This document shows positions 8,636 through 15,745 of a stretch of 64,000 nucleotides of DNA, one piece after another. A model generated the notes under the pieces. That model was given only the letters and a program-made list of their open reading frames with translations. It searched no databases and was not told the origin of the DNA. The stretch covers positions 1,178,001 through 1,242,000 of the forward strand of contig NZ_CP107899.1 in NCBI RefSeq assembly GCF_036013915.1, in the 5' to 3' direction. A program made the position numbers and the translations under genes. Positions within the stretch are counted from its first letter, which is position 1. Every line of letters starts with the position of its first letter. Source of the DNA: Streptomyces sp. NBC_00464 (GTDB lineage Bacteria; Actinomycetota; Actinomycetes; Streptomycetales; Streptomycetaceae).

Positions 8636-10087
8636 TCAACGGCACTTCTTCGCCGTACGGTTGAGGAGAGCCCACAGACCCTCGATGTCCTGCCCTGTGG
8701 TATGGATGTTGGCGAGCGAGACCCTGATGACATATCCGTCGCGGATCACCGAGTGCGATACGAAGGCCTCGCCGGAGTCGTTGAGCTCCTTGACGATGCG
8801 GGCGTTCAGCACGTCCACCGCCTGGGCGTCCGAAGCCGCCCCGCCCTGTGGCGCGTACCGCAGACAGACCAGCGGGTAGCGCGACGGGACGGGGCACTGC
8901 CAGTCCGCATCGGCGGCGGCCAACTGTCTGAGATCGTCGGCCAGTCGCATCGCGTGATCCAGCCGGGACCCCAGCCCCGAGCGGCCGAACGAACGCATGA
9001 CCCACCAGAGTTTCAGGGCGCGGAAGCCCCTGCCCAGCTGCGGCGACAGGTCCATGAAGTCGAACGTGCCGCCCGTGTGCACCGATGTCAGGTATTCCGG
9101 TACGAGCCGGTATGTGTTGGCCAGCGTGCCACGGCGCTTGCAGTACAGCGCGGTCGAGTCCAACGGGACGAACAGCGTCTTCTGGGGGTTCACGACCAGC
9201 GAGTCACCGACCGAGACGTTCTCCGCCGCACCGCTCATCCGGGATGTGAAGGCGAACAGGCCGCCATAGGCCGCGTCGACATGCAGCCACACCCCGAACC
9301 GTCCGCAGATCTCACTGATCGGCTGCAGCGGATCCGCCGCCGCCACCGAGGTGGTGCCGACCGTGGCGACAACCGCGACCGGCACGCAGCCGGCTGCGAC
9401 GTCCCGGGCGATGGCCTCCTCCAGCAGGTCCGGGCGCATCCGGTACTGGTCGTCGGACGGGATCTTCACCACGTTGCGCAGCCCGATGCCGAGCGTGATG
9501 GCGGCCTTCTCCACTGAGCTGTGGGCCTGGTCGGAGGTGTAGATCCGGGCCACCTTCGCATGCGGGCCGCCCATACCCTCCTCGCGCACGTCGTAGGTGA
9601 GCGCCGCGTCCCGGGCCGCGCCGAGGGCGTAGAGCGTGGCCAGCGAGGCACCCCCGACCAGCAGTCCGTCCGACTCGCCCGGGTAGCCCGCCAGTTCGGC
9701 GAGCCACCCCAGCACCACGTGCTCAAGGGCCGAGGCCGACGGACTCGTCTTCCACAGCATCGAGTTGACGTTGAGCGCAGCGGTCATCGTCTCGGCGAGC
9801 ATCCCGGGGAAGCTCGCACAGGTGGAGAAGTAGCCGTGGAAGGCGGGGTGGTTCCAGTGGACGAGATCAGGGACGACCTTCTCCCACGTATCCGCGAGGA
9901 CGCGCGAGAACTCCTCGCCCTGCTCGGGCATAACCCCGTCCAGGCGGCTCATCAGCTCCGCCGCGTCGTAGGGGCGCGCCACCGGCACGTCCCTGACGTT
10001 CTCGAAGTGCTGACGGATGGTCGCGAGAAGCTCACGGCCATGGTGTTCGAAGTCCGCCGGCGCCCAGTCACCCGTTCCCTCAGACAT
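8636..10087 (-). CDS. PLP-dependent aromatic amino acid decarboxylase
   Basis: Group II pyridoxal-phosphate decarboxylase of 483 residues, related to aromatic L-amino acid (tyrosine, tryptophan) decarboxylases. Landmarks are HWNHPAFHGYF near the N-terminus, a stacking histidine in TSDQAHSSVEKA (His189), the cofactor aspartate in WLHVDAAYGG (Asp271), and the Schiff-base lysine in VNPQKTLFVPLD (Lys303). The start at 10087 has an AGGG-like ribosome binding site. Its first codons overlap the last eight bases of the upstream 120-residue gene, so the two are probably co-translated. In context it could make tyramine, the amine of reduced tyrosine, or 4-hydroxybenzylamine from Hpg. Substrate is not readable from sequence. 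Confidence 0.9.
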   Translation of the reverse strand: MSEGTGDWAPADFEHHGRELLATIRQHFENVRDVPVARPYDAAELMSRLDGVMPEQGEEFSRVLADTWEKVVPDLVHWNHPAFHGYFSTCASFPGMLAETMTAALNVNSMLWKTSPSASALEHVVLGWLAELAGYPGESDGLLVGGASLATLYALGAARDAALTYDVREEGMGGPHAKVARIYTSDQAHSSVEKAAITLGIGLRNVVKIPSDDQYRMRPDLLEEAIARDVAAGCVPVAVVATVGTTSVAAADPLQPISEICGRFGVWLHVDAAYGGLFAFTSRMSGAAENVSVGDSLVVNPQKTLFVPLDSTALYCKRRGTLANTYRLVPEYLTSVHTGGTFDFMDLSPQLGRGFRALKLWWVMRSFGRSGLGSRLDHAMRLADDLRQLAAADADWQCPVPSRYPLVCLRYAPQGGAASDAQAVDVLNARIVKELNDSGEAFVSHSVIRDGYVIRVSLANIHTTGQDIEGLWALLNRTAKKCR

Positions 10088-10442
10088 GCGCGCTTGCCCT
10101 ATGGGCGTGCGGGTCGGTCGCCTCGACGTCGACCGGAAGTTCCGTGAAGTAGAGGATGCCGCGCGGACCTTCGCAGTACTGCTCGTAGAACTCGCCGAGC
10201 AGCTTCTCCTCCTCCTTGATGAACACCTCGTGCTCGGCGCGGCTGCGCCAGGTGTACATCATCCAGATCTCCGCCTCGCGCTCCTGAAGCTGGTAGAAGC
10301 GGCCGTGCTCGCACCAGCCCGGGTCGTCGTGGGCGCCCGGGCCTACGATGTCGTCCATCACCTGCATCAATTCCAGCGTGCGCCCGGTGAACTCCTCCTT
10401 CAGCTTCCAGGTCTCGATGACCGTGACCTTCTCTGCGCTCAT
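10080..10442 (-). CDS. Small alpha/beta-barrel-like protein, function unknown
   Basis: A 120-residue protein with no signal peptide or membrane segment. The alternation of short beta-like stretches (KVTVIETWKL, AEIWMMYTWRS, GILYFTEL) with charged helices resembles dimeric ferredoxin-like barrels of the antibiotic-monooxygenase or Dabb type, but I see no definite signature. It starts at 10442 behind an AGGAG site, and its stop overlaps the decarboxylase start by eight bases. A partner or auxiliary role for the decarboxylase is a reasonable inference. Small barrels of this kind act as cyclases, isomerases or monooxygenases in other pathways. Family assignment would need a structure prediction. 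Confidence 0.72.
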   Translation of the reverse strand: MSAEKVTVIETWKLKEEFTGRTLELMQVMDDIVGPGAHDDPGWCEHGRFYQLQEREAEIWMMYTWRSRAEHEVFIKEEEKLLGEFYEQYCEGPRGILYFTELPVDVEATDPHAHRASAHV

Positions 10443-10583
10443 GTTCGCTCTCCTCTTCTGATCGAGCCGACTGACCGAAGACCGGGCAGCCGGGTCCCGC
10501 CGGGCCTGTCGGCGGGGTGTCTGGGACGTCGCGGGGCCGAGCCTGTCCTCCCCCGGACGACGAGCGTGGGGCCGGGGCTCTCG

Positions 10584-11675
10584 TCATGGCTGGATGCGGT
10601 GCATCCAGCCATGAGGGTCCTCAGCGCGCCCGAACTGGATGTCAAGAAGCCGCTCACGGAGCGCGCAGGTCAGCTTGCCCGGCGTGCCCTCGCCCACCGT
10701 GAACGCATAGCCATCGCCCTTGAATCCGACAATGGGGGTGATCACAGCCGCGGTTCCGGTGGCGAACGCCTCCGTAATGAGGCCCTCGGCCGCACCTGCA
10801 CGCAACTCCCCCAAAGAGACGGTCCGTTCCACCGGGGTCAGCCCGAACTCAGGCGCCAGAGCGAGGACGGCATCGCGGGTGACGCCCTCCAGAATCGTGC
10901 CGAGTCCGGGTGTGACGAGGTGTCCGTCCGCGGTGACCAGGCACAGATTCATCGCGCCCGACTCCTCCAGGTTGCCGTCCCCACCCGTCCTGTCCAGGTA
11001 CATGACTTGGTCGCAGCCGTGCTCCTTGGCCTCGATCTCGGCTGCGAGGCCGGCGGCGTAGTTGCCGCCGAACTTGGCCGCGCCAGTGCCGCCCAGGGCG
11101 GAACGGGTGTAGCGACTGCTGACCCAGAGCGTGACTCCGTTGTGCCCGGAGGCGAACAGCGGTCCGGTCGGCCAGGCGATGACGGAGTACAGCACACGCT
11201 GGGGAGACCGCAGGGCCATGAACTCGTCCGCGGCAAACATGAAGGGCCGCAGATAGAGGCTCTCCTCGCCGGTGGGCGAGGGAACCCACCGCATGTCCGC
11301 CCGCACGAGCGCCTCCACACCGGCGATGAAGTCGTCCTCCGCCAGCGGTGGAAGGGCGAGCCGCCGCGCGGAACGCGCGAAGCGTCGCGCGTTGACCTCC
11401 GGCCGGAACAGGTGGACGCCGCCGTCTGCGTGACGGTAGGCCCTCAGCCCTTCGAAGATCTCCTGCCCGTAGTGCAGTACGGCTGTGCCGGGATGCAGGG
11501 TGAACGGCTCGAGCGGACCGACCTTGCGGCCGTGCCAGCCCGCATCGGGTGTCCAGACGGCCGATGCCATGTGGTCGGTGAAGTGGCGGCCGAACTCCGG
11601 AGCGACGAGGGCCTCGGCACGCTCCGCGTCGGGCACCGGGGCCGTCGAGCGAGTCAACGGGTAAAGGTGGCTCAC
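10584..11675 (-). CDS. Branched-chain amino acid aminotransferase-type enzyme
   Basis: A 363-residue class IV (fold-type IV) PLP aminotransferase. It carries the typical FEGLRAY motif near residue 75, the Schiff-base lysine in AAKFGGNYAAG (Lys201), the glutamate-containing stretch NLEESGAMNLCLV, and TAAVITPI near the C-terminus. Its length and motifs match IlvE, which interconverts branched-chain amino and keto acids with glutamate. The start is GTG at 11675 with GGGAG six bases upstream. Inside this cluster it is probably not the housekeeping copy. It may aminate an aliphatic precursor, or a reduced (tetrahydro)hydroxyphenylpyruvate in place of the BacF step of the bacilysin pathway. That second role is inference. 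Confidence 0.88.
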   Translation of the reverse strand: MSHLYPLTRSTAPVPDAERAEALVAPEFGRHFTDHMASAVWTPDAGWHGRKVGPLEPFTLHPGTAVLHYGQEIFEGLRAYRHADGGVHLFRPEVNARRFARSARRLALPPLAEDDFIAGVEALVRADMRWVPSPTGEESLYLRPFMFAADEFMALRSPQRVLYSVIAWPTGPLFASGHNGVTLWVSSRYTRSALGGTGAAKFGGNYAAGLAAEIEAKEHGCDQVMYLDRTGGDGNLEESGAMNLCLVTADGHLVTPGLGTILEGVTRDAVLALAPEFGLTPVERTVSLGELRAGAAEGLITEAFATGTAAVITPIVGFKGDGYAFTVGEGTPGKLTCALRERLLDIQFGRAEDPHGWMHRIQP

Positions 11676-11817
11676 AGGTGGCTCCCGACGTACGCGTTGC
11701 CGATCACAGTGGGCATTACGCCGACACCGGGGCATATCTCCTGCCGGTCACAGGAGGGTATGAGGGCCTGTGAGCCCGCCCCCTCGAAACGATGCCCGGG
11801 GAAGGACGATGCCGTCT

Positions 11818-12552
11818 TCACGCGGACGCCCCTCCGTCGACGGGGATCGCCGCGCCACTGATGTAGGACGCGGCCGGCGACAGCACGAAGGCGGCGGCAC
11901 GGCCAAACTCGCATGGCTTCCCGGCCCGCCCCAGCGGGATCTGCGCGGCACGGGAGGGGGCTGTGCCGGCATCGAAGTATCCGGTGCGCTCCGTGGTGAT
12001 GCGCCCTGGCAGCAGGGCGTTCACCCTGATTCCGCGATCGCCGAGCTGGGAGGCCAGAGTCTTTGTCAGCATGGCGAGACCGGGCCGCAGACCATTCGAA
12101 ATGTCGAGCCCCGGTATCGGATTCTGTGCTGAAGTCGACAGGACGAAGGCCATCGAGCCGCCCTCCGAAAGGTTCTCGGCGATCACTCGTGACACCCGCA
12201 CCGCCGAGAGAAACACGGATTCGAATGAGAGCCGCCAGGCTTCGTCGGGGATCTCCAGCACACTTCCCAACGGTGGACCGCCTCCGTTGACGAGTGCCCC
12301 GTCTAGTCGCTGCCAGCGTTCGAGCGCCGCGTTGACCAGGCGCTGTGCACTGGCCGGATCGGCATTGTCGGCCTCGACTCCGGTGGCCCGTGCCTCCCCG
12401 AGCGATTCGACCGCCGCCGCCAGTGAATCGACGTCGCGACCTGAGATCACCACGCGCGCGCCCTCGGCCGTCAACGCCTGAGCCACGGCGAAGCCCAGGC
12501 CCCGAGTGCCGCCGCTGATGATGTAGACGCGGCCTGTCAGCCCCAGATCCAT
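11818..12552 (-). CDS. SDR-family reductase without the canonical Tyr/Lys (BacG-like candidate)
   Basis: A 244-residue short-chain dehydrogenase/reductase. The dinucleotide loop SGGTRGLG (residues 13-20) and the C-terminal ASYISGAAIPVDGG are typical. The catalytic YxxxK is not: the aligned positions read Ser152 and Arg156 in LDISNGLRPGLAML. BacG of bacilysin synthesis, as I recall it, also lacks this pair; it adds hydride to a conjugated olefin of dihydro-hydroxyphenylpyruvate, a reaction needing no carbonyl protonation. With BacA-like and BacB-like genes in the same cluster, a BacG-like role in making tetrahydrotyrosine is the best guess. Other divergent SDRs with S-x3-R also exist, so the exact reaction is uncertain. 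The start at 12552 has only a weak ribosome binding site. Confidence 0.82.
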   Translation of the reverse strand: MDLGLTGRVYIISGGTRGLGFAVAQALTAEGARVVISGRDVDSLAAAVESLGEARATGVEADNADPASAQRLVNAALERWQRLDGALVNGGGPPLGSVLEIPDEAWRLSFESVFLSAVRVSRVIAENLSEGGSMAFVLSTSAQNPIPGLDISNGLRPGLAMLTKTLASQLGDRGIRVNALLPGRITTERTGYFDAGTAPSRAAQIPLGRAGKPCEFGRAAAFVLSPAASYISGAAIPVDGGASA

Positions 12553-12723
12553 GATCGATCCTCATCTGGAAAGTTCGAGTTCTCTCGCGGTGTCGCGGAC
12601 CTGCATGATCCGGAAGCCCGGATCACGTCGGCACCTTGTGGAAATTCAGATGCATCCCTTTTCCTTGTCGTCGCAACGCTTCCGTGTTTGACGTGGGACA
12701 CAGAATGCCTCCCGGCAGGCGCA

Positions 12724-13326
12724 TCAGCCGGCGGTCCCTGCAACGCATCGGAAAGGCTCCGCCCGAACGGATTGATAGAGACTCCACACCATCGTCGGGT
12801 GGAAGTGATCGATCGGCTCGAGTTCGGTTTGCGCCACGACGTCCACCGAACCTATGCAGGCATCGACCAGACCCTTCGCAGCCGCCTCGACCGCCAACGG
12901 CTTGGAGCTGAAATAGGTGATCTCCGCATCCTCGCACGTCTGCCGCGCAAAAAGAGTCGTAGCTGGATGCAGCGCTATCGATCTGATGGATCTGCGGTCC
13001 GGGACCCGTTGGCGATTGATCGCCAAGCACATTGTCTTAGTGGGGTTCTCCCAGACATTGACCGTGCGCATCCGACCGAGGAGCCGAAAGTGCATGTCTA
13101 CCCAACTATCGGCGAGCTGTCCATCCCGGAAATCGAGATAGCCGGTGGGTACCAGTGCGTACCCGCCGGTCTCCTCGGCGTGCGCGACAGCGGCAGCGAA
13201 CGACGGGAACAGTGCGACGTCGGAACAGTGCTTCGCAGCTTCGTGGGCCGAGTCCGTACCGTGGGGGCCCAGCGTCGAGATGACACCATCGACCTCTATC
13301 AAGCTACCGGATATTGCCGACGACAA
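12724..13326 (-). CDS. BacA-like prephenate decarboxylase (non-aromatising)
   Basis: A 200-residue member of the prephenate dehydratase-related family. It opens with STLGPHGTDSAHEAA, equivalent to the TLGPEGTSS motif of BacA. It also has a VPTGYLDF segment, HPATTLFA, and a C-terminal MVWSLYQS, all in the order seen in BacA (204 residues). The threonine-arginine-phenylalanine motif of true prephenate dehydratases is absent (the region reads PTKTMCLAINR). BacA/AerD/SalX-type enzymes decarboxylate prephenate without aromatisation, giving dihydro-4-hydroxyphenylpyruvate. The start is TTG at 13326 with AGGAG five bases upstream; the frame continues to 13533 but that extension has no homology. The gene is the first of the minus-strand arm and is divergent from the NRPS genes. 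Confidence 0.83.
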   Translation of the reverse strand: MSSAISGSLIEVDGVISTLGPHGTDSAHEAAKHCSDVALFPSFAAAVAHAEETGGYALVPTGYLDFRDGQLADSWVDMHFRLLGRMRTVNVWENPTKTMCLAINRQRVPDRRSIRSIALHPATTLFARQTCEDAEITYFSSKPLAVEAAAKGLVDACIGSVDVVAQTELEPIDHFHPTMVWSLYQSVRAEPFRCVAGTAG

Positions 13327-13720
13327 CTTTTCTCCTGTGCGTTGCGTACACGGAGCGCGGGCAGCCGGCCTCGAACAGTGCATGCAGGGAACACCCATGC
13401 ACGCCCTTCGAAGCGGGTGCCACCTCATCATGTACGTATCGGTGGCTGTCCGGCGGTCGAATAGCTCGCGCTCCACGTCGGACAGAGTTCTGCGTAATGA
13501 CTCGCGCAGGCCTATAGGCGCCGCAAGTGCCATTCCCCGGCGATTTACCTACCCGTGCGTGACGAGAATCCGGCCGGTCGACCCGTTCCACTGGAGCCGA
13601 TTGGGCGACCCGAGGCGCTGCGATCCGATACCGCCATCACGTACCGGCTGGCCTGCCGCGTTCGCAGTCTGCACCACTGCGGTGGTGATCGACAAGAGGT
13701 TCCTTCAGCAAGGTGTACTA

Positions 13721-13752
13721 GCCACCAAATCGCCCATGGGGGGATTTGTGGC
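13721..13752. promoter_or_regulatory. Long imperfect palindrome, candidate operator
   Basis: The arms begin GCCAC..AAATC and end GATTT..GTGGC around a central CCCATGGG core. The symmetry spans 32 bases with small internal mismatches. It lies about 270 bases before the NRPS start and about 395 bases before the start of the BacA-like gene. A dimeric repressor or activator site is plausible; a transcription terminator is less likely because no T-tract follows. Confidence 0.5.
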
Positions 13753-13764
13753 GATCTCTAACCA

Positions 13765-13789
13765 ACCTCAAGTAAACCTCAAATAATCT
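13765..13789 (+). promoter_or_regulatory. Tandem 11-base-spaced direct repeats next to a -10-like hexamer
   Basis: The heptamer ACCTCAA occurs at 13765 and again at 13776, exactly one helical turn apart, followed at once by TAATCT (13784-13789), which could be a -10 element. A weaker third copy begins at 13754. SARP-type activators of Streptomyces bind heptameric direct repeats with this spacing just upstream of -10. No SARP gene lies in the window, so a regulator would have to act from elsewhere. Confidence 0.42.
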
Positions 13790-14019
13790 CGGGATCCTTG
13801 ACGTCGAATCTCGGACCAGGTGATGATCTTGCAGAATCGTTTCCGGTCACAGTTGTCGGAATTGAGTAGAGAACGCAGTGGCCGGCAGGTCGGCTATCAC
13901 CGAAACCAGCCGGTATCCACAGCGCATCTCACACCCCTCCCAGGCATGCGGTTAATTGCAGTGCGGGGCGGGATATCGATTGCCGCCGGCGCGACCCGCC
14001 CGACATCAGGAGTTCGTTC

Positions 14020-15690
14020 GTGTACCCACTTTCATTCGCCCAACGGCGTCTCTGGTTCTTGGACGAACTAGAGGGAGTGAAGGCGGTATACAACACTCCG
14101 TTGGCGCTGCGGCTGACCGGCACGCTCGACAGGGAGGCGCTCCAGGGCGCACTGTCCGACCTGGTGACTCGCCACGAATCTCTGCGCACCCTGTTCCGAG
14201 AGCGTGACGGGGAGCCGTATCAGCACATACTTGAGCCACACGAAGCCGTGCCGGCTCTGCGGGTAGAAGATCTCGAGAGCTCGGAGGTGTCGGAGGCACT
14301 CCTCCGGGCCTACCGAGTCCCCTTTGATCTGGCCCATGAAGTTCCCCTGCGCGCGCAACTGTTCATACTGGGACCCGGCGATCAGATCCTGCTGCTCACC
14401 CTCCACCACATAGCGGGTGACGGATGGTCCATGGCACCCCTGTGGCGGGATCTGAGCTCGGCCTACACAGCGCGCCTTGAAGGCGGGGTTGCGGCTTGGG
14501 AAGATCTTCCTGTTCAGTATGTTGACTACGCACTTTGGCAGCGTGAGTTCCTCGGTGACGAGTCTGACGAAGCGAGCGTCGGCCACAAGCAGTTGGAGTA
14601 CTGGAAAACAAAGCTCGACGGGATCCCGGACGAGCTGGAGCTCCCCACTCGTGGCAGGCGCCCCACGATGTCCAGCCGCACCGGAATCCCGACCGAGATC
14701 GAATGCACCAAGGCCACTCATGCCTGCTTGGTCGATTTGGCCAGGGAGAGCGGATGCACCGTATTCATGGTGATCCAGGCGGCCGTGGGTGCTCTGCTGT
14801 CGAAGCTGGGAGCCGGCCACGACATACCCGTGGGAACAGCGATAGCGGGCAGGACCGACGAAGCCCTGAACGACCTGGTCGGATTCTTCGTCAACACGTT
14901 GGTCCTTCGTACCGACACCTCAGGAAACCCAAGCTTCACCGAACTCCTCACGAGGGTCCGCGCAGCGGACCTCGAAGCCTACGCGCATCAGGAGATTCCC
15001 TTCGAGCACATCGTCGGCGCACTGAATCCCCCGCGCATGCCGGGAAGGCACCCGCTGTTCCAGGTGATGCTGACACTGCAGAACAACGTCGAAGCCGACT
15101 ACGAGCTTCACGGAGTCGAGGTCGGCATCGAAGAGATACAGGAACGCGCGGCCCAGTTCGATATTTCCTTCCAGCTCAAGGAAGAGTACGACGAGTGTGG
15201 GGCTCCCTCGGGCATCCGTGGAATCGTTCTCTATTCGGATGACCTGTTTGATTCAGATGTAGCAGGTTTGATGACCGAACGCTTCGGCATGCTGATCGAT
15301 CAGATGAGCGCCCGCCCGCAGTTGAGCCTGGACGACATCGACATCCCGGCAATCGCGACTCCTTTGGCGGGAGAAATGCTCGCGTCAAGGCCGGAAGAGC
15401 CCGCTCGTGAGGTATCACCCGGAGCGGGAGATGAGCGCTTGGATGTTCTGCTCGACATATTCTCGCAGGTTCTCGACGTCGAGAACGTGGGGCTGAACGA
15501 CAGCTTCTTCGAGCTCGGTGGCCACTCACTGCTGGCGATTCGTCTGGTGAGCCGAGTACGCAGAAGGCTGGGCGTCGAACTGGATGTCGCCAAGATCTTC
15601 GAAACACCGTCGGTCGCCGGACTGTACGAACTTCTCGACGGTGCGCCACGAGCACGGCCAAGTCTCGGAAGCGGTACGCGGTCGCGCTAG
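14020..15690 (+). CDS. NRPS protein: condensation and carrier domains only (C-T)
   Basis: A 556-residue NRPS protein with two domains. A condensation domain fills about residues 1-440, opening with [15 protein letters not shown] and carrying the catalytic HHIAGDG at 129-135. A carrier domain has the phosphopantetheine site LGGHSLL at Ser503. There is no adenylation domain, so its carrier must be charged in trans, most simply by the stand-alone A domain at 27927-29426. The start is GTG at 14020 behind AGGAG. It is the first plus-strand gene of the cluster. Whether it acts first (capping or initiating) or between the other two proteins is not decided by the sequence. Confidence 0.93.
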   Translation: MYPLSFAQRRLWFLDELEGVKAVYNTPLALRLTGTLDREALQGALSDLVTRHESLRTLFRERDGEPYQHILEPHEAVPALRVEDLESSEVSEALLRAYRVPFDLAHEVPLRAQLFILGPGDQILLLTLHHIAGDGWSMAPLWRDLSSAYTARLEGGVAAWEDLPVQYVDYALWQREFLGDESDEASVGHKQLEYWKTKLDGIPDELELPTRGRRPTMSSRTGIPTEIECTKATHACLVDLARESGCTVFMVIQAAVGALLSKLGAGHDIPVGTAIAGRTDEALNDLVGFFVNTLVLRTDTSGNPSFTELLTRVRAADLEAYAHQEIPFEHIVGALNPPRMPGRHPLFQVMLTLQNNVEADYELHGVEVGIEEIQERAAQFDISFQLKEEYDECGAPSGIRGIVLYSDDLFDSDVAGLMTERFGMLIDQMSARPQLSLDDIDIPAIATPLAGEMLASRPEEPAREVSPGAGDERLDVLLDIFSQVLDVENVGLNDSFFELGGHSLLAIRLVSRVRRRLGVELDVAKIFETPSVAGLYELLDGAPRARPSLGSGTRSR

Positions 15691-15745
15691 CCCTGTCCTG
15701 GACGGGAGCGTCACGACGCTCAAACAAAGCGGCCTGCCCTTCGCG

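Larger units (their letters stand above)
13327..14019. promoter_or_regulatory. Divergent promoter region between precursor arm and NRPS arm
   Basis: This 693-base region separates the minus-strand BacA-like gene from the plus-strand NRPS genes and is less GC-rich than its surroundings in places. It holds no convincing gene. It must carry promoters for both arms. The NRPS start GTG at 14020 has AGGAG seven bases upstream (14008-14012). A palindrome and tandem direct repeats, listed separately, lie near 13721-13789, suggesting shared regulation of both arms. Confidence 0.6.

Noticed and set aside
13327..14019. Short open frames in the divergent promoter region
   Set aside because: None has a ribosome binding site or recognisable content; the region looks regulatory.
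15584..15745. Upstream extension of the second NRPS protein into the preceding gene
   Set aside because: It overlaps the carrier domain of protein 1 out of frame and shows no homology.
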